Below, piece after piece: positions 9,101 through 18,067 of a stretch of DNA of 64,000 bases. This DNA is from Methylopila jiangsuensis (GTDB lineage: Bacteria; Pseudomonadota; Alphaproteobacteria; Rhizobiales; Methylopilaceae). Below the pieces are notes generated by a model. The model did not search any database. It was not told where the DNA came from and saw nothing but the letters and a program-made list of their open reading frames with translations. Every line of letters begins with the position of its first letter. Within the stretch, counting starts at the first letter, position 1. The translations under genes and the position numbers were made by a program. The stretch covers positions 1-64,000 of the forward strand of contig NZ_BSFK01000003.1 of assembly GCF_027922305.1 (NCBI RefSeq). The letters run 5' to 3'.

Positions 9101-9525
9101 CCATCGACTGGGGACGCGCCGCGGCGCCGGATCTCGCCGAACTGGAGCGGCTGGCCGACGAGGCCTTCGCCCGGCTGCCGGAGGAGTTCCGCGCGCTCGC
9201 CAGCGGCGTGGTGGTGCGGGTGGACGACTTTCCGACCGAAGACGTGCTGAAGGAGCTGGAGGCGGAGAGCGAGTTCGACCTGCTCGGCCTGTTCACCGGG
9301 ATCGGCCTCGCGCAGGGCGAGGCCGCGCCGCGCACCGGGCAGTTCCCGAACGTGATCCATCTCTACCGCCGGCCGATCCTCGACTACTGGGCGGAGCATG
9401 ACGAGACGCTGGGCGCCATCGTCACCCATGTGCTGGTGCATGAGATCGGCCATCATTTCGGCCTGTCCGACGACGACATGGAGGCGATCGAGGCGCTGGC
9501 GGACGCGGAGGCCGCGCCGGCTTGA
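9097..9525 (+). CDS. Zincin-like metallopeptidase family protein
   Basis: A 142-residue protein of the small bacterial metallopeptidase family with the extended zinc motif HEIGHHFGLSDDDME near the C-terminus (HExxHxxG/LxDDD pattern). The N-terminal half is the compact acidic domain typical of this family, including FPNVIHLYRRPIL. The start at 9097 is set by the ATGA overlap with the preceding membrane-protein gene. The substrate is not known for the family; peptidase activity is inferred from the zinc motif only. Confidence 0.85.
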   Translation: MTIDWGRAAAPDLAELERLADEAFARLPEEFRALASGVVVRVDDFPTEDVLKELEAESEFDLLGLFTGIGLAQGEAAPRTGQFPNVIHLYRRPILDYWAEHDETLGAIVTHVLVHEIGHHFGLSDDDMEAIEALADAEAAPA

Positions 9526-9573
9526 CCGTCGCCGCCGCCGTTCCCATCTCGCATGCCGAGGGAGCCCGACCGC

Positions 9574-9921
9574 ATGAACGATCTCAGGTCCCAGCTCCGC
9601 CGGGTGCGGAGCGAGTTCTGGCCCAAGGCGAAGCGGCTGCTGCGTTCGCTGCCGTTCGCGGAGGATCTGCTTGCAGCCTACTACTGCGCTCTGGACGAGG
9701 AGACGCCGTCGACCGTGCGGCTGACGCTTCTGGGCGCGCTGATCTATTTCATCACGCCCATCGACCTGATCCCCGACTTCATCCCCTTCGCGGGCTTCAC
9801 CGACGACGCCAGCGTGATCGCCGCGGCGATCGCGGCGGTCAGCCTCAACATCCGCGACCGGCACCGGGAGGCCGCGCGACAGGCCATGCAGGACCCGGAC
9901 GCCGCGGCCGACGGCGCCTGA
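9574..9921 (+). CDS. YkvA-family (DUF1232) membrane protein
   Basis: A 115-residue protein carrying the DUF1232 core ALIYFITPIDLIPDFIPFAG followed by TDDASVIAAAIAAV, which forms two short hydrophobic helices. The family is widespread in bacteria without an established function. ATG 9574 is chosen because GAGGGAG lies 9 bases upstream; an upstream in-frame ATG at 9553 lacks one. It follows the metallopeptidase by about 50 bases and probably shares its transcript. Confidence 0.82.
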   Translation: MNDLRSQLRRVRSEFWPKAKRLLRSLPFAEDLLAAYYCALDEETPSTVRLTLLGALIYFITPIDLIPDFIPFAGFTDDASVIAAAIAAVSLNIRDRHREAARQAMQDPDAAADGA

Positions 9922-9954
9922 CGGCTCGTTCGTAGCAGAGCGCGGCCGCGCGGC

Positions 9955-11109
9955 TCACTCCGCCGCGTCGCGCCGCAGCGGGTTGGGCAGGGTCTCGGCG
10001 GCGGGCGCGGGCCCCAGCTCCATCTGCTCCAGCCGCGCGCCGCGCCGCGCGATCTTCTCCGCCGAGATCGCGATCTGGTCGAGGTCGCCGGACGCCTGCC
10101 CGAAGTGCTGCTTCAGCTTGTCCACCCGCTCCGCCAGACGGCGCATGTCGTCCAGCAGGCGGCCCACCTCCGCCTGCAGCAGATGGGCCTGATCGCGCAG
10201 CGCCGCGTCACGGGTCAGCCCCTGCACCACCTGCACCGCGAGCGTCAGCAGCGAGGGCGACACGATCAGCACCCGCGCCCGGTGCGCCCGTTGCACCACG
10301 TCGTCGAAGCTCTCGGCGAGCTGGGCGTGGATCTGCTCGGAGGGCACGAACAGCAGCGCCACGTCCTGGGTCTCGCCGGCGATCAGATACTTCTCCGCCA
10401 CGTCCGCGATGTGGCGGCCCACGTCCTGCCGCACCCGCGTCTCCGCGGCCTTGGTCGCCTCGGGATTTTCGGCCAGTCGCAGCCGCTCGAAGCCCTCCAG
10501 CGGGAACTTGGCGTCCACGGCCAGCCCGCGCCGGTCGCCGGGCAGGCGAATCAGCGCGTCCGGCCGCACGCCGGTGGAGAGGCGGGCCTGGAAGGCGTAG
10601 GCCTGCGGCGGCAGCGCGTCGCGCAGGATCGCCTCCATCCGCCCCTGACCGAAGGCGCCCCGCGCCGGCTTGTTGGCGAGAATGGCGCGCAGGTCCGTCA
10701 CCTGGCCCGCCAGCGCGCCGATCTGGGCGCCGGCGGCGTCGATCACCGCGAGCCGGGCCTCCAGCCGCTGCAGCTGCTCCGCGGTGGCCTGTCCGCTGGC
10801 GTTGAGGCCTTCGCCCACCCGCGCGCCCACCGCGTCCAGCCGCTCCGCCACGCCGCGGGCGAGATTGGCCTGCCGCGCCCCGAGCGCCGAGGCGAAGGCT
10901 TGCAGCCGGCCGGTGGCCTCCGCCTGCAGCCTCTCGAGATTCTCAAGCCGCATCTCGGCGTCCTCCGCCTCGCGCCGTCGGGCGGCGCCGGAGCGGGCCA
11001 CCGCGACCAGCAGCAGCAGGAGCGCCGCCACCGCCGCGGCGCCGAGCCCGGCCAGAGCCTCGCCGAGCGTGACCATATGTTCGCCGATGCGCAGAAGCGG
11101 TTCGTTCAT
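9955..11109 (-). CDS. rmuC: DNA recombination protein RmuC
   Basis: A 384-residue protein of the RmuC family, which limits inversions and large-scale rearrangements at repeats. It has an N-terminal membrane helix (about residues 18-38), a long coiled coil (about 45-135, rich in Glu, Arg and Ala), then the RmuC core with [29 protein letters not shown], where the D..AKFP element resembles a restriction-endonuclease-type active site. Start 11109 gives the usual topology; a longer in-frame form adds 16 residues without support. The gene is convergent with the YkvA gene and divergent from def. Confidence 0.93.
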   Translation of the reverse strand: MNEPLLRIGEHMVTLGEALAGLGAAAVAALLLLLVAVARSGAARRREAEDAEMRLENLERLQAEATGRLQAFASALGARQANLARGVAERLDAVGARVGEGLNASGQATAEQLQRLEARLAVIDAAGAQIGALAGQVTDLRAILANKPARGAFGQGRMEAILRDALPPQAYAFQARLSTGVRPDALIRLPGDRRGLAVDAKFPLEGFERLRLAENPEATKAAETRVRQDVGRHIADVAEKYLIAGETQDVALLFVPSEQIHAQLAESFDDVVQRAHRARVLIVSPSLLTLAVQVVQGLTRDAALRDQAHLLQAEVGRLLDDMRRLAERVDKLKQHFGQASGDLDQIAISAEKIARRGARLEQMELGPAPAAETLPNPLRRDAAE

Positions 11110-11259
11110 GGGACAGAGCCGGACCAGAAAACGCCACACGCGCCCAAGCGGACGCAAGACCGATCATGTTCAAGAACAAATAAAGAACATGTTGACGCTT
11201 GCACCGCAAGGGCCTATTCGCCCCCGATCTTCCGTCGTTTTCCAGCGCCTGTGGTCCCC

Positions 11260-11826
11260 ATGTCCGTCGCGCCGCTCGTCTATCTGCCCGATCCCAAGCT
11301 CCGTCTCGTGAGCGCGCCGGTGGAGCGCGTGGACGACGAGACGCGCGCGCTGATCGAGACCATGTTCGAGACCATGTACGACAGCGCCGGCATCGGCCTC
11401 GCCGCGATCCAGATCGGGGTCGCGAAGCGGGTGGTGACCATCGACCTCGCGGGCAAGGACGAGGAGCCGGCCCCGCTGGCCTTCGTCAATCCCGAGATCG
11501 TGGCGTCGTCCGAGGAGACGCAGGTCTATGACGAGGGCTGCCTCTCGATCCCGGACTACTATGAGGAGGTGGAGCGCCCGGCCAAGGTGACCGTGCGCTA
11601 TCTCGACCGGGACGGCGCGGCGCAGGAGATGGCCTGCGAAGGCCTGCTCGCCATCTGCATCCAGCACGAGATCGATCATCTGAACGGCGTGCTGTTCATC
11701 GACCACATCTCGAAGCTGAAGCGCGACCGGGTGGTCAAGAAGTTCGAGAAGGCGCGCGCCATCGGCCAGCTGCCGTCCTTCCCGCGGCGCGACCGGCGGG
11801 GCGGCGACGAGGCGGTCGAGGCCTGA
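11260..11826 (+). CDS. def: Peptide deformylase
   Basis: A 188-residue metal-dependent deformylase that removes the formyl group from the N-terminal methionine of new proteins. All three family motifs are present: [17 protein letters not shown] (metal-binding Cys) and QHEIDHLNG (two metal-binding His and the catalytic Glu). ATG 11260 gives a normal N-terminus; the long open frame further upstream is the antisense of rmuC. It heads the def-fmt-truA cluster, which links formylation, deformylation and tRNA modification. Confidence 0.97.
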   Translation: MSVAPLVYLPDPKLRLVSAPVERVDDETRALIETMFETMYDSAGIGLAAIQIGVAKRVVTIDLAGKDEEPAPLAFVNPEIVASSEETQVYDEGCLSIPDYYEEVERPAKVTVRYLDRDGAAQEMACEGLLAICIQHEIDHLNGVLFIDHISKLKRDRVVKKFEKARAIGQLPSFPRRDRRGGDEAVEA

Positions 11827-11857
11827 TCCGGCCGCCCGCAGGACGGCGAGGACGCCC

Positions 11858-12784
11858 ATGCGCCTGATCTTCATGGGAACGCCCGACTTCGCGGTCCCCA
11901 CCCTTTCCGAACTTGTGGGTCAGGGCCACGACGTGGCCGCGGTCTACACCCGCGCGCCGCAGCCGGCCGGGCGCGGCATGGAGCTGCGCAAGAGCCCGGT
12001 CCACGCTCTGGCCGAAGGCTTCGGTCTGCCGGTGCGCACGCCCGCCTCGCTGAAGACGGCGGACGCGCTGGCCGAACTCGCCGCCTTCGAGGCGGAGGCC
12101 GCGGTGGTGGTGGCCTATGGGCTGATCCTGCCGCAGGCGGCGCTCGACCTGTTTCCGCTGGGCGCGCTCAACCTGCATCCCTCGCTGCTGCCGCGCTGGC
12201 GCGGCGCGGCCCCGCTGCAGCGCACGGTGATGGCCGGCGACGCCGAGACCGGGGTCATGGCCATGCGCATGGAGGCGGGGCTCGACACCGGCCCGGTCGG
12301 CATGGCCGAGCGGGTGACGCTCGGGCCGGACGAGACCGCGGGCGAGCTGCACGACCGGCTGAGCCGTCTCGGCGCCGACCTCATGGGCCGCGCGGTGGCC
12401 GCGCTCGGCCGCGGCGGCCTCGCCTTCCGGCCGCAAGGCGAGGAGGGCGTGACCTACGCCGCCAAGATCGACAAGGCGGAGGCGCGGATCGACTGGTCGC
12501 GGCCCGCGCGTCAGGTCCACGACCACATCCGCGGCCTGTCGCCGTTTCCGGGCGCGTGGTTCGAATTCGAGGGGCCGCGCGGCCCGGAGCGGGTCAAGGT
12601 CCTGCGCTCCACGCTCGGCGAAGGACGCGGCGCGCCGGGCGAGGCGCTGGACGACCGGCTGACCGTCGCCTGCGGCGACGGCGCGGTGCGGCTGGTGACG
12701 CTGCAGCGCGCCGGCAAGGGCGCGACCGACGCCGCGGCCTTCCTCAACGGCGCCCGGCTGGGGCCCGGAACGCGGCTCGGCTGA
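11858..12784 (+). CDS. fmt: Methionyl-tRNA formyltransferase
   Basis: A 308-residue enzyme that formylates initiator methionyl-tRNA using 10-formyl-tetrahydrofolate. The N-terminal domain starts [16 protein letters not shown] and contains the catalytic segment [18 protein letters not shown] plus the later DTGPV; the C-terminal tRNA-binding beta barrel runs from about residue 205. GAGGAC lies shortly before the start codon. The stop codon overlaps the truA start (TGATG at 12782-12786), so the two genes are coupled. Confidence 0.97.
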   Translation: MRLIFMGTPDFAVPTLSELVGQGHDVAAVYTRAPQPAGRGMELRKSPVHALAEGFGLPVRTPASLKTADALAELAAFEAEAAVVVAYGLILPQAALDLFPLGALNLHPSLLPRWRGAAPLQRTVMAGDAETGVMAMRMEAGLDTGPVGMAERVTLGPDETAGELHDRLSRLGADLMGRAVAALGRGGLAFRPQGEEGVTYAAKIDKAEARIDWSRPARQVHDHIRGLSPFPGAWFEFEGPRGPERVKVLRSTLGEGRGAPGEALDDRLTVACGDGAVRLVTLQRAGKGATDAAAFLNGARLGPGTRLG

Positions 12785-13530
12785 TGCCGCGCTACCGCCT
12801 GCTGGTCGAATATGACGGCGCGCCCTTCGCCGGCTGGCAGCGGCAGGCCAACGGCCCCTCGGTGCAGGGCGCGCTGGAGGCGGCGGCCTTCGCCTTCTCC
12901 GGCGAGACCGTGGCGGTGAAGGGCGCCGGGCGCACCGACGCCGGCGTGCATGCGAGCGGGCAGGTGGCCCATCTCGATCTCGCCCGCGACTGGCGCGCCG
13001 ACACGGTGCGCGACGCCATCAACGCCCACCTGAGGCCGCAGCCGGTGGCGGTGCTGGAGGCGGCCTGCGCGCCGCACGACTTCGACGCCCGCTTCTCCGC
13101 GCTCCGGCGGCATTACGTCTACCGGCTGGTGGACCGCCGGGCGCCGCTGGCGCTGGAGCTCGGCCGGGCGTGGCGCATTCCCCGGCCGCTCGACGTGGCG
13201 GCCATGGACGCGGCCGCCAAGCGCCTGCTCGGCCGGCACGACTTCTCCACCTTCCGCGCCTCGGAGTGCCAGGCGGCGAGCCCGGTGCGCACGCTCGACC
13301 GGCTGGACGTGACGCGGGAGGAGGGCGGCGTCGTCGCGGTGCGCACCAACGCCCGCTCGTTCCTGCACAATCAGGTGCGGTCGATGGTGGGGTCGCTGGT
13401 TCAGGTCGGGATCGGCCGCTGGAGCGCCGACGATCTGGCCGCGGCGCTCGCCAAGGCCGACCGCCGGGCCTGCGGGCCCATGGCCCCGCCCGACGGCCTG
13501 TTCCTGACGCAGGTGGACTACCCGGCCTGA
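12784..13530 (+). CDS. truA: tRNA pseudouridine(38-40) synthase TruA
   Basis: A 248-residue enzyme that converts uridines 38-40 of the anticodon arm to pseudouridine. The catalytic aspartate is Asp52 in [15 protein letters not shown], preceded by [12 protein letters not shown]; later family signatures FHNQVR-type ([14 protein letters not shown]) are intact. The start overlaps the fmt stop by one base. It is the last gene of the def-fmt-truA operon. Confidence 0.97.
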   Translation: MPRYRLLVEYDGAPFAGWQRQANGPSVQGALEAAAFAFSGETVAVKGAGRTDAGVHASGQVAHLDLARDWRADTVRDAINAHLRPQPVAVLEAACAPHDFDARFSALRRHYVYRLVDRRAPLALELGRAWRIPRPLDVAAMDAAAKRLLGRHDFSTFRASECQAASPVRTLDRLDVTREEGGVVAVRTNARSFLHNQVRSMVGSLVQVGIGRWSADDLAAALAKADRRACGPMAPPDGLFLTQVDYPA

Positions 13531-13549
13531 CGCCCCTGGGCCGCTCCGC

Positions 13550-14089
13550 TCACTTGCACTCGCGGTCGATGCGGTCAAGCGCGGCGGAGATGCCGGACAG
13601 GGAGTAGGTGTCGGTGGTGACGTTGCCGCGGACGGAGGTGGACTTCAGGGTCATGGCGCCCGAGGCGCCCCGCATGGCGCGCACGAGCTTCGCCTCCTCT
13701 TCCACGGACTGGGCGAAGGCGCCGTCGTCCTTGGCGTAGAGCGCGAATTGCCCGGCCCGGGGAACGGTCACGTCCACGGCGCTGCCCGCCTTCGCCGGGA
13801 AGCCGATGATGACGCTGACCTCGTTGCGCACGTTCTCGCGGGGCCGGTTGGAGATGAACAGATACGCCGGATCGCGGTTGAGGCCGGACGGCTTGCGCGC
13901 CGACGGCTGGGACAGCGCATAGCAGACCTTGCCGCTCTTGGCGGGCGCCGAATAGGCGGTCCAGGCGTTGTACTTGCCGAGCTCCACCGGCTGCGCGGCC
14001 GGAGCGCCCTGCGCCAGCGCGCCCGACGAGGCGCCGCCGAGAGCAAGGGCGATCGTGGCGAACAGGGCGGAGCGCAGGGGCAGGGTCAT
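13550..14089 (-). CDS. IalB-family periplasmic protein
   Basis: A 179-residue protein of the invasion-associated locus B family, named from Bartonella but common in free-living Rhizobiales. A signal peptide (MTLPLRSALFATIALALGGA, cleavage near ALA-Q at about 27) precedes a beta-rich domain with the family pattern W.A.......KVCYA.SQP and a C-terminal cysteine (DRECK) that can pair with the first. The molecular function is not established. It is monocistronic and convergent with truA. Confidence 0.88.
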   Translation of the reverse strand: MTLPLRSALFATIALALGGASSGALAQGAPAAQPVELGKYNAWTAYSAPAKSGKVCYALSQPSARKPSGLNRDPAYLFISNRPRENVRNEVSVIIGFPAKAGSAVDVTVPRAGQFALYAKDDGAFAQSVEEEAKLVRAMRGASGAMTLKSTSVRGNVTTDTYSLSGISAALDRIDRECK

Positions 14090-14314
14090 CGGGCGTCGCT
14101 TTCAGTCTGTCCGCCGAGGGGCGCGGCGGTTGAATGTCGAACGTGCGGGCGCGGGAGCGCGCCGCGGCGGTCAAAGCGGAACCTACGGCAAAAGTTTATA
14201 AAATTTGATCATTTCCGGGAGCTTAAGATCACGCCATGGTCAGGGATTGGTGAGCCGCGCCGAAAGCGCGTATGAAGGGGGCGCGACGTTGCGCCTGATG
14301 ACGCGCGGAGAGGC

Positions 14315-14908
14315 ATGAGCCATGGGCGGGTGCGGGTGGACCTGACGGGGCCTGAACGGATGGCGGAGCTCGTTCGCCAGGTCGCCTGCGCGCAGGACCG
14401 CGCCGCCTTTGAGGAACTGTTCGACCATTACGCGCCGCGCCTCGCCTCCTATCTGCAGCGCCTCGGCGCCGACGAGGCCGTGGCCGAAGAGGTGACGCAG
14501 GACGCCATGCTGGCGCTGTGGCGCAAGGCGGCGCTGTTCGATCCCGCGAAGTCCTCGGTCGGCACCTGGCTGTTCCGCATCGCCCGCAACCGCCGCATCG
14601 ACCTGCTGCGCCGCGGCGGCGGCGTGGCGGCGCCTGTGGACGAGGCGGTGCAGCTCGCCTGCGACGCGCCGGGACCGGACGCCGAGATCGTCCGCCGGGA
14701 GCGCGACCTGCTCGTGCGGCGCGCCATGACCGATCTGCCGGCCGACCAGCAGAGCCTTGTCCAGCTCGCCTTTTTCGAGGGCCTGTCGCACAGCGAGATC
14801 GCCGCCGCGCAGGGCCTGCCGCTCGGCACCGTCAAGTCCCGCATCCGGCTCGCCTTCGGCCGCCTGCGACGTCGGCTCGGGACCGACGGCATCGCCGACG
14901 CCAACTGA
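14315..14908 (+). CDS. ECF-type RNA polymerase sigma factor
   Basis: A 197-residue group IV sigma factor. Region 2 is FEELFDHYAPRLASYLQRLG with the -10 recognition stretch EEVTQDAMLALWRKA and FRIARNRRIDLLR; region 4 is LPADQQSLVQLAFFEGLSHS with the helix-turn-helix GTVKSRIRLAFGRLRRRL. The start at 14315 has GCGGAGAGG upstream. Unlike most such genes there is no anti-sigma factor next to it; the gene 12 bases downstream is an oxidoreductase. It could respond to oxidative or electrophile stress, but that rests only on its neighbour. Confidence 0.93.
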   Translation: MSHGRVRVDLTGPERMAELVRQVACAQDRAAFEELFDHYAPRLASYLQRLGADEAVAEEVTQDAMLALWRKAALFDPAKSSVGTWLFRIARNRRIDLLRRGGGVAAPVDEAVQLACDAPGPDAEIVRRERDLLVRRAMTDLPADQQSLVQLAFFEGLSHSEIAAAQGLPLGTVKSRIRLAFGRLRRRLGTDGIADAN

Positions 14909-14919
14909 CGGGAAACCCC

Positions 14920-15894
14920 ATGAAAGCCGTCCTGTGCTCCGAGCTGTCGGGGCCCGCAGCGCTGACCTTCGCCGACCTGCCCGCGCCGGAGCCCGGCCCC
15001 GGCGAGGTGGTGGTGGACGTGGCTTACGCGGCGCTGAACTTTTTCGACACGCTGATCACCGCCGGCCGCTACCAGACGAAGCCCGCGCTGCCGTTCTCCC
15101 CCGGCGGCGAGATGTCGGGCGTGGTGGCGAAGGTCGGTCCCGGCGTCGCGGACGTCCGGCCGGGCGACCGGGTCGCGGCCTATCTCGGCTACGGCGCCTG
15201 CCGGGAGCAGGTCGTGGTCCGCGCCGAGGCGCTGACGCCCGTGCCGGACGGCCTGCCGCTCCACAAGGCGGCGGGGATCATCATCACCTACGGCACCACG
15301 CTGCACGCGCTCGCCGACCGGGGCGACCTGAAGCCCGGCGAGACGCTGGCGGTGCTGGGCGCGAGCGGCGGCGTCGGGCTCGCCGCCGTCGAGATCGGCG
15401 CTCTGCTGGGCGCCCGGGTCATCGCCTGCGCCTCCTCCGCCGACAAGCTGGCCTTCGCCCGCGAGCGCGGCGCGCACGACGGGATCGACTACGCGCGCGA
15501 GGACCTGAAGACCCGGCTGAAGGAGCTGACCGACGGCCGGGGCGTGGACGTGGTCTACGACCCCGTCGGCGGCGAGGCCACGGAGGCGGCGGTGCGGGCG
15601 CTGGCCTGGCGCGGGCGGCTGCTGGTGATCGGCTTCGCGGCGGGCGACATCCCGAAGTTGCCGCTCAACCTGCCGATGCTGAAGGGCGCGGACGTTCGAG
15701 GCGTGTTCTGGGGCGCCCACACCGAGAAGGAGCCCGAGGCCCACCGGGCCGAGCTCGCCCGCATCTTCGCCTGGGCGGCGGAGGGCGCGATCTCCGCCCA
15801 TGTGGACGCGGTGCTGCCGCTCAGCGAAACCGCGGACGCCATCGGCCGCATCGCCCGCCGCGAGGTCCGGGGGAAGATCCTGGTCCGGACCTGA
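14920..15894 (+). CDS. NADPH:quinone oxidoreductase, zinc-free MDR family
   Basis: A 324-residue medium-chain dehydrogenase/reductase of the quinone oxidoreductase branch. The N-terminal GroES-like fold lacks the zinc-binding cysteines of alcohol dehydrogenases; the nucleotide-binding motif is AVLGASGGVGLAAVEIGA near residue 145, followed by YDPVGGEA typical of QOR proteins. It probably reduces quinones or enones with NADPH. It starts 11 bases after the ECF sigma gene and is likely in one operon with it. Confidence 0.9.
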   Translation: MKAVLCSELSGPAALTFADLPAPEPGPGEVVVDVAYAALNFFDTLITAGRYQTKPALPFSPGGEMSGVVAKVGPGVADVRPGDRVAAYLGYGACREQVVVRAEALTPVPDGLPLHKAAGIIITYGTTLHALADRGDLKPGETLAVLGASGGVGLAAVEIGALLGARVIACASSADKLAFARERGAHDGIDYAREDLKTRLKELTDGRGVDVVYDPVGGEATEAAVRALAWRGRLLVIGFAAGDIPKLPLNLPMLKGADVRGVFWGAHTEKEPEAHRAELARIFAWAAEGAISAHVDAVLPLSETADAIGRIARREVRGKILVRT

Positions 15895-16024
15895 GAGCCG
15901 CGCGCAGGCTCGAACCCGCCGTCGTCCCGAGCGTGTCCGGGCGCTCCGATCCAAAGGTCGCCGGTCGCCCTGGCGCCGCGGAGCCGGGAGCGGGGGCTTC
16001 GGACGCGGACGGACGTTCGCGCCG

Positions 16025-16543
16025 TCAGCCCCGGCGGGCGCCCCAGAGCGAAAGCCCGGCCAGCGCCGCGGCGATCAGGGCGTTGTAGCCTGCGAGCGAC
16101 AGGCCGAGGAACCGCCAGGCGGCGCTGTCGCAGGGCACGATCCGTGTGCCGCGCATGCTCTCCATCAGGCCGCCCACGGAGGACGGCGCGGCGTTCGCCC
16201 CGGCGCAGCTCGCCGGGCCCGGCCAGAAGCTCCACTCCACGCCGGCGTGGTAGAGGCCCAGTCCTGCGCCCACGGCGAACAGCAGCGCGGTCAGGCCGAG
16301 CGCCGCGCGCGCCGCGCCGGGGTGGCCCGCCTTCGCCAGCAGCGCCGCGGCCAGCGCCAGCGGCAGGCCGAGGTAATAGGGCCAGCGCTGCCACAGGCAG
16401 AGCATGCAGGGCACGTAGCCGAACCCGTGTTCGAACGCCAAAGCTCCGCCGATGGCGGCGGCGCCGGTGACGGCGACGGCGAGCGCGAGGACGGCGAGGC
16501 GGGGACGGGCGGGGGAGAAAGCGGCGGTCATGGCCTCTGTCAT
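16025..16543 (-). CDS. dsbB: Disulfide bond formation protein DsbB
   Basis: Inner-membrane protein that reoxidises the periplasmic disulfide donor and passes electrons to quinone. Four membrane helices are visible. The first periplasmic loop carries CxxC in YVPCMLCLWQRWPYY and the second loop carries the other cysteine pair (ASCAGA and RIVPCDS). I use the ATG at 16543 (172 residues); an extension to 16573 and a shorter start at 16531 are also possible, as no ribosome site decides between them. Confidence 0.9.
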   Translation of the reverse strand: MTEAMTAAFSPARPRLAVLALAVAVTGAAAIGGALAFEHGFGYVPCMLCLWQRWPYYLGLPLALAAALLAKAGHPGAARAALGLTALLFAVGAGLGLYHAGVEWSFWPGPASCAGANAAPSSVGGLMESMRGTRIVPCDSAAWRFLGLSLAGYNALIAAALAGLSLWGARRG

Positions 16544-16662
16544 GACGTATCCGCGCGGTCCTGTCTTCCCCAACCGCGCCCCGCGCGGCGAGCCGGCCTG
16601 CGAGGACGCGATGCTCCCGGTTGCGCCCTGCGTTTATGCAACGGCGTCGTGCAACGAAACAT

Positions 16663-16681
16663 TGACCGAACCGTTCAGTCA
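16663..16681. promoter_or_regulatory. Palindromic operator 1 upstream of the efflux operon
   Basis: TGACCGAAC-C-GTTCAGTCA, nine-base arms with one mismatch around a central base. It matches operator 2, 59 bases downstream. The form is typical of TetR-family operators. It lies between dsbB and the efflux genes. Confidence 0.75.
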
Positions 16682-16721
16682 GCGTTGCCGGCCGCGTGGC
16701 GAATGTGGTAATGAGAGGGTG

Positions 16722-16740
16722 TGACCGAACCGTTCGGTCA
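16722..16740. promoter_or_regulatory. Palindromic operator 2 upstream of the efflux operon
   Basis: TGACCGAAC-C-GTTCGGTCA, a perfect 9+1+9 palindrome, 56 bases before the start codon of the membrane-fusion gene. With operator 1 it suggests cooperative repression by a dimeric regulator. No TetR-family gene is present nearby. Confidence 0.8.
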
Positions 16741-16795
16741 TTTGCGCGTTGTGTCTCCGATCCGAACTCATCCGTTGAGGAGAGGCGAAGCCGTC

Positions 16796-18040
16796 ATGGC
16801 TCAGTCTCCGCTGTCCAGCCGAGAGCCGTCGGGCTCCGTGGCGCGTCTCGCGCCGCGGCGGGCCGCGGACGATCGCGCCCCGGGGACGGTCGCGCCAGCC
16901 GAGGAGGCGCGGGAGACGCAGGCGCCCGCGGCCGAGGCCCCGGCCCGCAAGGGCGGCGCGTCGGGCGGGTCGCGCAAGAGGCTCATTCTGACGGCGGTCG
17001 CGGCCCTCGCGCTCGGGCTCGGCGTCTGGCAGGGCGCGTCCTACTGGATGACGGGCCGCTTCATGGTCGAGACCGACGACGCCTATGTGGGCGCGGACAT
17101 GGCGCTCATGTCGCCGAAGATTTCCGGCTATGTGGCCGAGGTCGCGGTCGAGGCCAACGCCCGGGTGGCGGCGGGGCAGCCGCTGGTGCGGCTCGACGAC
17201 GGCGACGCCCGGCTCGCGGTGGAGGCCGCCGACGCCCGCATCGCCACCCAGGCCGCCTCGCTCGCCCGCTTCGACAGGCAGATCGCGGCGTCCGACGCGC
17301 AGATCCTGCAGGCGAGGGCGCAGCAGGCCTCCGCCGGCGCCGACCGCGCCCGCGCGGCCTCCGACTACGACCGCGCCCAGCAGCTCGCGAAATCGAGCTA
17401 TGGCAGCCGGCAGACGCTGGATCAGGCCAAGGCCGACCGCGACCGCACCGTGGCGGCGGTGGATGCGGCCGACGCCGGCGTCGTGGCGGCGGAGGCCAAC
17501 CGCGCGGTGCTCGAGGCCCAGAAGGGCGAAGCGGAGCGTCAGCTCGGCGAACTGCGCGTCGCCCGCGCCCAGGCCCAGCGCGATCTGGACGCCGCCGTGA
17601 TCCGCGCGCCGTTCGAGGGCGTGGTGGGCAACCGCTCGGTCCAGGCGGGCGATTACGTCACGCCGGGCAAGCGCCTGCTCGCCGTCATTCCGCTCGACCG
17701 CGTCTATGTGGACGCGAACTTCAAGGAGACCCAGCTTGGAGACATCGCCGTCGGCCAGCGGGTGACGCTCGCCGTCGACGCCTATCCCGAACACGACGCC
17801 CATGGCGTGGTGGACAGTCTGGCGCCCGCCTCCGGCGCGGTGTTCAGCCTGCTCCCGCCCGAGAACGCCACGGGCAACTTCACCAAGATCGTCCAGCGCG
17901 TGCCCGTGCGCGTCCGCATCGATCCCGACGACGTGCGCAAGGGCCGGCTCCGGCCGGGCCTGTCCGTCGTGGCGACGGTGGACATCCGCACCACGCCCTC
18001 GACCCCCGAGCTCAGCGCTTCTTCCCCCGCGAAGCGCTGA
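16796..18040 (+). CDS. HlyD/EmrA-type membrane fusion protein
   Basis: A 414-residue periplasmic adaptor of a tripartite efflux pump. A disordered N-terminal segment of about 60 residues precedes one membrane helix (about 63-82), then VETDDAYVGADMALMSPKISGYV, the typical EmrA entry, a long helical hairpin (about 150-250, rich in Ala/Asp/Arg), and a barrel domain with VIRAPFEGVVGNRSVQAGDYV. ATG 16796 is preceded by GAGGAGAGG; an upstream frame would cross operator 2. It pairs with the MFS pump encoded 27 bases downstream. Confidence 0.92.
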   Translation: MAQSPLSSREPSGSVARLAPRRAADDRAPGTVAPAEEARETQAPAAEAPARKGGASGGSRKRLILTAVAALALGLGVWQGASYWMTGRFMVETDDAYVGADMALMSPKISGYVAEVAVEANARVAAGQPLVRLDDGDARLAVEAADARIATQAASLARFDRQIAASDAQILQARAQQASAGADRARAASDYDRAQQLAKSSYGSRQTLDQAKADRDRTVAAVDAADAGVVAAEANRAVLEAQKGEAERQLGELRVARAQAQRDLDAAVIRAPFEGVVGNRSVQAGDYVTPGKRLLAVIPLDRVYVDANFKETQLGDIAVGQRVTLAVDAYPEHDAHGVVDSLAPASGAVFSLLPPENATGNFTKIVQRVPVRVRIDPDDVRKGRLRPGLSVVATVDIRTTPSTPELSASSPAKR

Positions 18041-18067
18041 CAGGCCCCCGCGTCCGGAACCGGGCCC

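Noticed and set aside
10105-11259. Long open frame upstream of def on the plus strand, which would give a 573-residue fusion
   Set aside because: It is the antisense of rmuC; composition is His/Arg/Gln-rich without family features, and def has a normal start at 11260.
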